DNA of 12,822 bases, from contig DATMAG010000032.1 in assembly GCA_035560235.1 (NCBI GenBank), positions 1-12,822 of the forward strand, read 5' to 3'. This DNA is from DASRDU01 sp035560235 (GTDB lineage: Bacteria; Acidobacteriota; Blastocatellia; RBC074). Every line of letters starts with the position of its first letter. Position 1 is the first letter of the stretch. Positions 6,655 through 11,105 of this stretch are shown here, piece by piece. Both the position numbers and the translations under genes were made by a program. A model generated the notes under the pieces. That model searched no databases, was not told where the DNA came from, and worked only from the letters and a program-made list of their open reading frames with translations.

Positions 6655-6800
6655 TGTGATTTCTCCTGTGTCCGGGGCGGTTGAGGTTTCTGCTCGCGCA
6701 GTTTGCGAGCCTTGCGTTTGCGGTGCCATTTTTCGCGCTCGCGCTCGTACCACGCACGGGCGAGTTGTGAAGAGATCGAGGCTTCGAGTGAGGTTGCCAT
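6651..6800 (-). CDS. Very small basic protein (49 aa)
   Basis: A short frame starting MATSLEASISSQLARAWYER and continuing with alternating Arg/Lys/Glu before a QPPRTQEKSQ end. ATG 6800 overlaps the upstream stop by one base (TGATG), has AGGA 5 nt upstream, and its stop overlaps the next start by 4 nt (ATGA). This precise packing on both sides is the main evidence that it is translated. Probably a single long charged helix; function unknown. Confidence 0.6.
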   Translation of the reverse strand: MATSLEASISSQLARAWYEREREKWHRKRKARKLREQKPQPPRTQEKSQ

Positions 6801-6997
6801 CAGTGTCCTTTCATCTGCGAGAGCGATTCGCGGCGCTGCCTGAAGTCGGCCTGCGCCAGCCTGGTTGCAATCTCCCGCGCTTCAGCCCGGAGCAGCGCGG
6901 CCAGTTGCCAGTCCCGCCGCGCGCGGGCTGTGAGGCATTCACGCGCGATCTGTCCGAGGCGCGCGGTGAGCGCTGTGCGTTCAGCGATGGTCAGCAT
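6800..6997 (-). CDS. Small helical protein (65 aa)
   Basis: ATG 6997 is chosen because GGAGG lies 6 nt upstream; it starts inside the end of the upstream gene (17-nt overlap). The product is almost entirely Arg/Ala/Leu/Glu and should be two or three helices (AERTALTARLGQIARECL, then DWQLAALLRAEAREIATRL). No recognised domain. Its place in a run of coupled small genes is typical of phage early regions. Confidence 0.6.
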   Translation of the reverse strand: MLTIAERTALTARLGQIARECLTARARRDWQLAALLRAEAREIATRLAQADFRQRRESLSQMKGH

Positions 6998-7181
6998 TGG
7001 CGCCCTCCGGTCCGAGGTTGAAATATTCGTCCTGCCAGCGCTGGTGCAGCGCGAGTGAAATCGCGCGCGCCAGATTGTGCAGATGCCTGATCGAACCGCG
7101 ATCGAGCTGCCCTTTCCGCTTTGCCTCATCGAGTCGCATCAGCATCTCGCGTGATTTCTCCCTGAGTTCTTCAGCGGTCAT
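6981..7181 (-). CDS. Small helical protein (66 aa)
   Basis: Starts MTAEELREKSREMLMRLDEA at ATG 7181 with GAGG 5 nt upstream. It is predicted helical throughout, with a central IRHLHNLARAISLALHQRW segment and a polar end (EYFNLGPEGANADHR). No recognised family. It is the first of the small-gene chain to its left and lies 29 nt after the stop of the HTH regulator. Confidence 0.6.
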   Translation of the reverse strand: MTAEELREKSREMLMRLDEAKRKGQLDRGSIRHLHNLARAISLALHQRWQDEYFNLGPEGANADHR

Positions 7182-7210
7182 CGTTACCTCGAATGACCGG
7201 GGCTGTTTGT

Positions 7211-7636
7211 TCAGATCGTCAGGTCTGTGTTTTCGACTTCCCGATCCCAGGCGGTCTTTTCAAGCACCATCCGGTTCAGTTCGTTGCGCATCGCCAGAGC
7301 CTGTTCGCGAAACTCAGGGCTGATGCTGTTCTGGCGGTGCTTGTAGCCCTTCAGCTTGGCGGCGTGCATGCGGATGTGGTCGACGATCAGATCGAGGCTC
7401 TCCTCTCCGCATTCCTGCCAGAGCGCCGTCAGGTACTCCTCGACGCGATCCACCGGCGACGGTTCGCCGCTGGCGTCCGGGTTTTCATCGCTGGCAATCT
7501 CCCGCTGCCACTTCTCGACCGTGCTGACGCTGCGCCTGAGCGCGTGCGCCACGGCCTTCGTCCTGCCGCCGATAGCCGCTTTGTTGACCTGCCAGACTTC
7601 CATTTCGCTCAGTTTCAGGGGCCGGGTTTTCGTCAT
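7211..7636 (-). CDS. HTH transcriptional regulator (CII-like position)
   Basis: 141 aa from ATG 7636 (GAGG 7 nt upstream). Residues about 15-48 contain a helix-turn-helix, GRTKAVAHALRRSVSTVEKW, of the kind seen in phage regulators. It is followed by SPVDRVEEYLTALW and a C-terminal helical part (AKLKGYKHRQNSISPEFREQ). It may activate or repress leftward genes, as CII-type proteins do. The frame is open upstream to a GTG at 7789 that overlaps the previous stop (GTGA); that start would add 51 mostly polar residues and cannot be excluded. The 149 nt between 7637 and 7785 otherwise hold no clear gene. Confidence 0.7.
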   Translation of the reverse strand: MTKTRPLKLSEMEVWQVNKAAIGGRTKAVAHALRRSVSTVEKWQREIASDENPDASGEPSPVDRVEEYLTALWQECGEESLDLIVDHIRMHAAKLKGYKHRQNSISPEFREQALAMRNELNRMVLEKTAWDREVENTDLTI

Positions 7637-7785
7637 CGTTCTGCCTCGTTGCCGGTGAGGGGCAGTTCCGATTTTCGGGTCTGTTCCGCAGTTCTCAGGC
7701 TGCGTGCTTTTCGGTATGTTGCTGCTCGTCTGTTGCTGAAGCGATCGCGGGTTGCTGTCGGCAATCGCGTCGGCGCGGCCCGCGA

Positions 7786-8160
7786 TCACGCTGCTTTCTT
7801 TCGCCGACCGGCTTCGAAGCCGATCCCGAAGAGGATGTTTTCAAGATGCTTGTCGCTGTAAACAACGCGCCCTGCCCGCCAGCAGTAATGCTGATCGCGC
7901 TGGTAAAAGCCGCTCTCACGGCGGCGCTGCAGCGTGCGCTCGCTGGTCTGCAGCAGCCGCGCCGCCTCGGCTTCGGTATGAACCTGACCGAAGGCCGGGC
8001 GGGCAGGCGGAATCAGCGCCGTCTCAGCCTGCGCCTCGGCCTCGCGCAGCGCCTCGATCAGCGGCCTGAGCGCGTGACAGTCGAGCTGCGTCTCGCCGCG
8101 CAGCATCGCTTCGATCAGTTGCTGTCTGAGAATGCGGGCTGGTTCGAGCAGTGGATTCAT
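7786..8160 (-). CDS. HTH protein, excisionase/MerR-like
   Basis: 124 aa from ATG 8160 (GGAG 7 nt upstream). The C-terminal half contains TEAEAARLLQTSERTLQRR (62-80) then QHYCWRAGRVVYSDKHLENIL, the pattern of winged-helix excisionase/AlpA-like DNA-binding domains: HTH followed by a strand pair reading the operator, then a 'location' helix. The N-terminal 50 residues are helical (MNPLLEPARILRQQLIEAML). It could be an excisionase/recombination directionality factor or an early regulator. It is the first protein-coding gene after the structured region at 8198-8512, so that RNA would form its 5' leader if transcribed from the right. Confidence 0.7.
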   Translation of the reverse strand: MNPLLEPARILRQQLIEAMLRGETQLDCHALRPLIEALREAEAQAETALIPPARPAFGQVHTEAEAARLLQTSERTLQRRRESGFYQRDQHYCWRAGRVVYSDKHLENILFGIGFEAGRRKKAA

Positions 8161-8197
8161 TGCAGGACTCCGGGTAAAAACAAATGGAAGAACTGGT

Positions 8198-8512
8198 GCC
8201 GGTCTGTTCCCGGCTGTGGAGCGTCGGACTCTCACCGATCGCCCCCGAACGTCAGCCGTCAGGCTGTCGGGTCGCGGCTGCCATCCGTGCCGTAAATGCC
8301 CCGCTGAAGGGGCAACACGACAACAGGCCGACAGCAAGCCATTTCGGAACTGATGCCAGCGTGCCCGAATTGCACGGGCTGATGCGTCGCAACTCGCCAA
8401 CCGCGTCCGACGCTCGGATACTTATCCCCCGAGGGGATGTGGCGTTTCTCGCGTGTCACTGTCCACGCCGCCGCTGGCACAACTGGCGGCCCGGCGCGTG
8501 CCGGTGCGGGCC
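8198..8512 (-). ncRNA. Candidate structured RNA (strand uncertain)
   Basis: About 315 nt without a convincing gene but packed with Watson-Crick stems. An 8-bp long-range stem (8354-8361 with 8472-8479) encloses a 5-bp/7-nt hairpin (8363-8379), a 6-bp stem (8384-8389 with 8408-8413), a hairpin at 8424-8438 and a stem 8441-8445 with 8465-8469. A second 8-bp stem (8263-8270 with 8328-8335) encloses a hairpin at 8297-8314. Further hairpins lie at 8488-8512, 8253-8266 (overlapping the second 8-bp stem, so an alternative pairing), 8221-8242 and 8198-8214. On the minus strand the hairpin at 8363-8379 has a T-arm-like loop (TGCAATT) stacked one base from the closing stem. Minus is preferred because neighbouring genes are minus. 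No known RNA family was recognised. Confidence 0.45.
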
Positions 8513-8560
8513 TCACTGGTAACTGTCGCTCTCAGCCCGCTGCCGCCAGATTCGTTGAAA

Positions 8561-8603
8561 GATCAAAAGGCAGGGACGCGTCGCCGGTTTGACCGCATCC
8601 CTG
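8561..8603 (-). terminator. Rho-independent terminator-like hairpin after the SWIM gene
   Basis: On the minus strand, 8603-8594 pairs with 8580-8571 over ten bases (one G-T wobble), with an inner CGGT/ACCG stem, followed by CCTTTTGATCTTT. It lies about 70 nt after the SWIM stop and would separate the first two leftward genes from the rest unless transcription is antiterminated or a new promoter follows. Confidence 0.5.
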
Positions 8604-8670
8604 CGCGCCCGCCCTCACCCCGGCGCGGCTCAGGCCCGTCTGCGCGCAGGCAGGGCCAGCCTCGTGAATC

Positions 8671-9198
8671 TCAGGCTCTGACCGTTCCGATCAGGTAACC
8701 GTCAAGGTACTGGTGCCAGCGATTGCTCAGCGGCATCGGCCTGAAGGTCATCCGCCCGTCCGCCACGTCCCTGCGCTCACTCGCTGAGAGATGATTCCAG
8801 AGCGATGCGGGAACGTGGGCCGGTCGGACGGGTCGGGGCCTGGGGGGCTGCGGCGTGGAGGAAGTCTGGTTGCAGGGCCGGGAATCGCACCCGGAGATTT
8901 GCTGGTTATGAGCCAGCCGAGCCTCTGTTGCTCCATCCCTGCGGCATTTCTCCAGTGCGCGCTCGAACGTCAGCGCGGCGATCCTGTGACGGCACAGCCG
9001 CCCGAACCGGCCAGCCGCACAATCACAGGTGCTGAGCGCGGTGTTGACCAGATACTGGTTCCCGCTCGTGCCGCTGGTGACAACGTAGCGGCGCGCATCC
9101 AGCTTCTGCACCTTGTCGGCACGGCCCAGCGCGGCGTTCTGCATCAGCCGGGTGATCGCTCTTTCTGTGGCTGCGGTGCGTTCGATTGTCGCTGACAT
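8671..9198 (-). CDS. SWIM zinc-finger protein
   Basis: 175 aa from ATG 9198 (AAGGAAG about 9 nt upstream). Residues 58-71 show the SWIM signature CxC...CxH: CDCAAGRFGRLCRH. SWIM domains bind zinc and are used for DNA or protein binding in MuDR-type transposases, Swi2/Snf2 proteins and others. Before it is a beta-hairpin-like stretch RRYVVTSGTSGNQYLVNT. After it the frame passes through an initiator-tRNA-like sequence (residues about 86-111, including GCDSRPCNQTS), a proline-rich linker, and a C-terminal segment SLWNHLSASERRDVADGRMT. It is the first gene under the main leftward promoter, so it is expected to be tightly repressed in the lysogen. Whether the C-terminal half is a native part of the protein or a consequence of the embedded tRNA is unclear. 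Confidence 0.8.
   Translation of the reverse strand: MSATIERTAATERAITRLMQNAALGRADKVQKLDARRYVVTSGTSGNQYLVNTALSTCDCAAGRFGRLCRHRIAALTFERALEKCRRDGATEARLAHNQQISGCDSRPCNQTSSTPQPPRPRPVRPAHVPASLWNHLSASERRDVADGRMTFRPMPLSNRWHQYLDGYLIGTVRA
8867..8943 (-). tRNA. Initiator tRNA-Met(CAU)-like sequence inside the SWIM gene
   Basis: A 77-nt fold on the minus strand. Acceptor CGCAGGG/CCCTGCA gives six pairs plus a C1-A72 mismatch, the hallmark of bacterial tRNA-fMet. D stem GAGC/GCTC has a 7-nt loop. Anticodon stem GCTGG/CCAGC has loop CTCATAA (anticodon CAU, U33). T stem CCGGG/CCCGG has loop TGCGATT. Then discriminator A and encoded CCA. Oddities: three bases rather than two join acceptor and D stem, no GG in the D loop, G in place of T55, and no triple G-C in the anticodon stem. 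It therefore looks like a diverged or decaying initiator-type tRNA rather than a standard one. It overlaps coding sequence in the same direction. Function (charging, decoy, att-related) is unknown. Confidence 0.7.
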
Positions 9199-9216
9199 CG
9201 CTGCTGGCTTCCTTTC

Positions 9217-9238
9217 TGTCAGGCTGTTTTCTCTGACA
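9217..9238 (-). promoter_or_regulatory. 5' leader hairpin of the SWIM transcript
   Basis: TGTCAG and CTGACA form a six-base-pair stem at the predicted 5' end of the leftward transcript, just upstream of the SWIM ribosome site. It could protect the 5' end or modulate translation. Short stems also arise by chance, so support is modest. Confidence 0.35.
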
Positions 9239-9244
9239 ATGGAG

Positions 9245-9273
9245 AATGTACGGCAATGCCGTACATATGTCAA
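9245..9273 (-). promoter_or_regulatory. Main leftward promoter
   Basis: On the minus strand a perfect -35 TTGACA (9273-9268) and -10 TACATT (9250-9245) are separated by exactly 17 bases. Transcription would start near 9238 and reach the SWIM start at 9198. A palindromic operator fills the spacer and -10 and its tandem copy covers the -35, so repressor binding should block polymerase completely. The stop codon of the Cro-like gene is the TGA inside TTGACA. Confidence 0.8.
9246..9266. promoter_or_regulatory. Operator O1 (perfect palindrome)
   Basis: A 21-bp perfect palindrome around one central base, with core GTACGGCA-A-TGCCGTAC. It lies between the -35 and -10 of the leftward promoter. The same half-site recurs at O2, O3 and O4, so it is almost certainly the binding site of one of the two HTH proteins encoded alongside. 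Confidence 0.85.
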
Positions 9274-9287
9274 GCATTGCCGTACAT
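9267..9287. promoter_or_regulatory. Operator O2 (abutting imperfect copy)
   Basis: It starts on the base after O1 and matches it at 17 of 21 positions, keeping one intact half-site TGCCGTAC and degenerating in the other. A 21-bp centre spacing puts the two dimers on the same DNA face, favouring cooperative binding. It overlaps the -35 box and the last codons of the Cro-like gene. Confidence 0.75.
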
Positions 9288-9533
9288 TTTTCTGAAAAAA
9301 TTTTTGTCAGGTAAATCCTGCGATGCCAGATTGCGCAGGTCAACACCATACAGTGCCACAATGCGCAGCAGTAAGTTGCCCGACGGAACGATCCGGCCAG
9401 CTTCAATATCGCACAGCGTTTGTTTTGTAACTCCAAGTGTTTCGGCGACTTCTTTTGCGCGTTTACCCTTGCAGGCGCGTTCTCTGGCGAGTCGCAGCTT
9501 GCTGCCGTCAATTTTCAATTCAGTCAGTTCCAT
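9270..9533 (-). CDS. Cro-like XRE-family HTH protein
   Basis: 87 aa from ATG 9533 (GAAGAGA upstream). Residues about 13-66 form a classic XRE helix-turn-helix: LRLARERACKGKRAKEVAET, then LGVTKQTLCDIEAGRIVPSG and LLLRIVALYGVDL. It is divergent from the repressor gene, has its own promoter overlapped by an operator, and precedes the main leftward promoter. This is the position of Cro in lambda-like switches, so it is inferred to oppose the repressor and commit to lytic growth. Its stop codon is embedded in the -35 box of the next promoter, so its 3' end and that promoter cannot evolve independently. Confidence 0.85.
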   Translation of the reverse strand: MELTELKIDGSKLRLARERACKGKRAKEVAETLGVTKQTLCDIEAGRIVPSGNLLLRIVALYGVDLRNLASQDLPDKNFFRKMYGNA

Positions 9534-9557
9534 ATGCGTTCTCTTCAAATCGCTGCA

Positions 9558-9586
9558 ATAGTACGGCAACGCCTGACCAAAATCAA
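9558..9586 (-). promoter_or_regulatory. Promoter of the Cro-like gene
   Basis: On the minus strand TTGATT (9586-9581) and TACTAT (9563-9558) are separated by 17 bases and placed about 25-50 nt upstream of ATG 9533. Operator O3 covers the -10 and most of the spacer, so the gene should be off when repressor is bound. On the opposite strand TGCAATAGT (9554-9562) could be an extended -10 for the repressor gene, which would make the promoters face to face; that part is weak. Confidence 0.7.
9559..9579. promoter_or_regulatory. Operator O3 (half-conserved)
   Basis: One half-site GTACGGCAA is intact and the other is degenerate (14 of 21 positions match O1). It overlaps the -10 of the Cro-like promoter and the likely start region of the repressor transcript. 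Confidence 0.6.
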
Positions 9587-9605
9587 GCACAGCCAGACAG
9601 AAAAG

Positions 9606-9626
9606 GAGTACGCTGATGCCGTACTT
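9606..9626. promoter_or_regulatory. Operator O4 over the repressor translation start region
   Basis: GTACG...A-TGCCGTAC with one perfect half-site and a partly conserved partner. It begins within the AAGGAG ribosome site (9603-9608) and ends one base before ATG 9627. Its centre is 47 bp from O3. A protein bound here would sit just downstream of the transcription start, consistent with autoregulation of the repressor. Confidence 0.6.
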
Positions 9627-9687
9627 ATGGCCACTCTGCCAGACAATTCAGTTGAAATGCGATTTTCACAATGGCTGCTGGCTGTGA
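9616..9687 (+). CDS. Possible 23-aa leader peptide overlapping the repressor start
   Basis: ATG 9616 is the only start with ideal spacing (7 nt) to the AAGGAG site at 9603-9608. It opens a frame MPYLWPLCQTIQLKCDF... that ends at TGA 9685-9687, where the stop overlaps an in-frame ATG of the repressor (TGATG). The repressor's own candidate starts lie inside it. Either this short peptide is translated and couples to the repressor, or the ribosome site serves ATG 9627 from an unusually long distance. Confidence 0.35.
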   Translation: MPYLWPLCQTIQLKCDFHNGCWL

Positions 9688-10046
9688 TGATGCGTGCTGA
9701 CATCAGGCAGTCGGAACTGGCACGCAGGTCAGGATTGAGCAAGCAATACATCAATGGGTTGCTGGCTCCGGCGCAGGGCAGGATCGGGACACGTTATTAC
9801 CGACCTTCTGAAGAAGCCTGCGAGAAGTTGGCACGGGCACTGGGAGAGAATCCTGATGACGCATTAGTCGCCGCTGACTACAGCCCGCGACGACACGAAA
9901 TGAATAAAGGCCGCGAAGAAGACAAGGGGTGGTTCGATGCAATGTTCTACCTTGATAAGAACCTGCCGCCCGGCGCGAAGCGTGAACGCATTGAATATCT
10001 GAAAGAGTTGCTCGAAAAGGAATACCGCGAACAGTACAAAAGCTGA
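9627..10046 (+). CDS. XRE-family phage repressor (CI-like, no peptidase domain)
   Basis: 139 aa from ATG 9627; ATG 9657 would give 129 aa and still keep the whole domain. The helix-turn-helix spans residues about 12-50: FSQWLLAVMMRADIRQSELA, then RRSGLSKQYINGLL. The rest is a charged tail (YLDKNLPPGAKRERIEYLKE) ending in a helix, likely for oligomerisation. No LexA/S24 self-cleavage domain is present, so inactivation should need another protein; the next gene encodes a suitable metalloprotease. It is transcribed divergently from the Cro-like gene and is the best candidate to bind the GTACGGCA operators. Translation start is uncertain because the nearest strong ribosome site is better placed for an overlapping leader frame. 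Confidence 0.85.
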   Translation: MATLPDNSVEMRFSQWLLAVMMRADIRQSELARRSGLSKQYINGLLAPAQGRIGTRYYRPSEEACEKLARALGENPDDALVAADYSPRRHEMNKGREEDKGWFDAMFYLDKNLPPGAKRERIEYLKELLEKEYREQYKS

Positions 10047-10091
10047 ACAGTCGCCACCTGTCAGCCACAGCCGGAAAGGGGAGTCTCAGCC

Positions 10092-10529
10092 GTGCGCGCT
10101 ATCCTCACGCGCCTGACAAAGCAGATAGGCTGGAATCGCCGCATTTTTACTGAGCGTGATCTGCTTGATGTCTGCCGCGCTCAGGGCGTTCCGGTCGTTG
10201 ATGCCGTGCTGCCCGAAAAAGGGATTTACACGCGGCTGCAGGATGGTCGCCTGCTGATCGGCCTTGACCGTAACCTGAAGGGATTCGACCGGCGGCGCGT
10301 GCTGGCTCACGAAGTGGGCCACATGCTGCTGCACACGCCGGGCCAGTGGTATTCGTGGCTGTGCAACGAACAAAAGCTGCACTGGCAGGCTGAGGTCTTC
10401 GCAGCCTGCGCACTGCTTCCGCAGAGACTGCTTTATTCACCGGATGCAGCAGAGATTCAGCACATCCTGACACTCCCGCGCGAACTGGTCAGACTCCGGG
10501 TTGAAGTCTGGCGAAGAATGAATTTGTAA
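10092..10529 (+). CDS. ImmA/IrrE-family metalloendopeptidase
   Basis: 145 aa from GTG 10092, with GGGGAG 8 nt upstream. Zinc-protease motif HEVGH at residues 73-77 (LAHEVGHMLLH), followed by the family's downstream element HWQAEVFAACALLP (97-110) that supplies the third ligand Glu. In ICEBs1 and related phages ImmA cleaves the repressor ImmR to trigger induction; IrrE/PprI cleaves DdrO in Deinococcus. The gene directly follows a repressor without its own protease domain, 45 nt apart, so the pair is inferred to form a derepression switch. Length is typical of ImmA proteins. Confidence 0.9.
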   Translation: MRAILTRLTKQIGWNRRIFTERDLLDVCRAQGVPVVDAVLPEKGIYTRLQDGRLLIGLDRNLKGFDRRRVLAHEVGHMLLHTPGQWYSWLCNEQKLHWQAEVFAACALLPQRLLYSPDAAEIQHILTLPRELVRLRVEVWRRMNL

Positions 10530-10545
10530 GAAGGAGCTTCAGCCA

Positions 10546-11088
10546 ATGCCGGTTGATCCGACCGACAACGAGCCTTTTTTTCCGCCGCTCTCGGCAGCAA
10601 AGCCCGCTGTCCCGATGACTGAAAAGCGGGCAGTGGCAGGTCAGGTTCATTACAGTCAGACATTCAGGGATGCGCTGAGAGCCTGCGTCAGAAAGCGACG
10701 GGCGTCAGTTTCCGTTTTACAGAGCGCTCTCGGTGTCGGTCTGGAGGATGCAATTGAACTGCTGAGCATTCTGGAAGAGAAGGGGTTCATCAGCCCGCCT
10801 GAGGGCGACAAGCCGCATTATCTGAAGAATCTGGCTTTTGAGACTGTCGCCCTTTGGGATGCTGAAGACAAGGCAACTGAAAAGGACGAAAAATATGACG
10901 AAGCGCTGCGCATTGTAATTGAAATGGGCCGCGCTTCGACCTCTGTGCTGCAACGCCGTTTGCGGATTGGTGAAAAACGAGCGGCTGCACTTATTGACGC
11001 GATGTATCGCAATGGCATTGTCGGCCCGGCAGATGACGACAGGCCACGCAGCGTGCTTGTCGGAGATGCATATCTGGACAGACTATAG
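10546..11088 (+). CDS. Stand-alone tandem FtsK-gamma winged-helix protein
   Basis: 180 aa from ATG 10546 (AAGGAG 9 nt upstream). Residues 116-172 match the FtsK/SpoIIIE gamma domain closely: YDEALRIVIEMGRASTSVLQ, RRLRIGEKRAAALIDAM, then GIVGPADDDRPRSVLV. Residues 38-93 are a second diverged copy (ALRACVRKRRASVSVLQSAL, EKGFISPPEGDKPHYL). In FtsK this domain reads KOPS sequences and activates XerD. Here there is no motor ATPase and no membrane segment, so the protein should act as a DNA-binding factor alone. It may bind polarised sites on the host chromosome or modulate FtsK-XerCD, or it may be a regulator using the gamma fold. It sits in the lysogenic transcript behind the ImmA gene. Confidence 0.85.
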   Translation: MPVDPTDNEPFFPPLSAAKPAVPMTEKRAVAGQVHYSQTFRDALRACVRKRRASVSVLQSALGVGLEDAIELLSILEEKGFISPPEGDKPHYLKNLAFETVALWDAEDKATEKDEKYDEALRIVIEMGRASTSVLQRRLRIGEKRAAALIDAMYRNGIVGPADDDRPRSVLVGDAYLDRL

Positions 11089-11105
11089 AAGGGGGATCTC
11101 AGTCA

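Noticed and set aside
7637..7785. Possible 43-codon gene starting with TTG between the two HTH genes
   Set aside because: Its stop would overlap the next start neatly, but there is no ATG/GTG and no ribosome site; it may be non-coding or an N-terminal extension.
7193..7861. 222-aa plus-strand reading frame
   Set aside because: Antisense to two HTH genes with good starts; no domain or ribosome site.
8363..8379. Second full tRNA gene
   Set aside because: Only the T-arm-like hairpin and a closing stem are present; no anticodon arm of proper size and no CCA end could be fitted.
8259..8516. 85-aa minus-strand frame across the structured region
   Set aside because: Lies entirely over predicted RNA stems, has no ribosome site, and no family was recognised; better explained as chance translation of a structured RNA.
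8184..8522. Cobalamin-riboswitch-like string CGGTGAGAGTCCG on the minus strand
   Set aside because: It partly resembles the GGTG-AA-TCC element, but the B12 box and the rest of the conserved core are not found and no B12-related gene follows.
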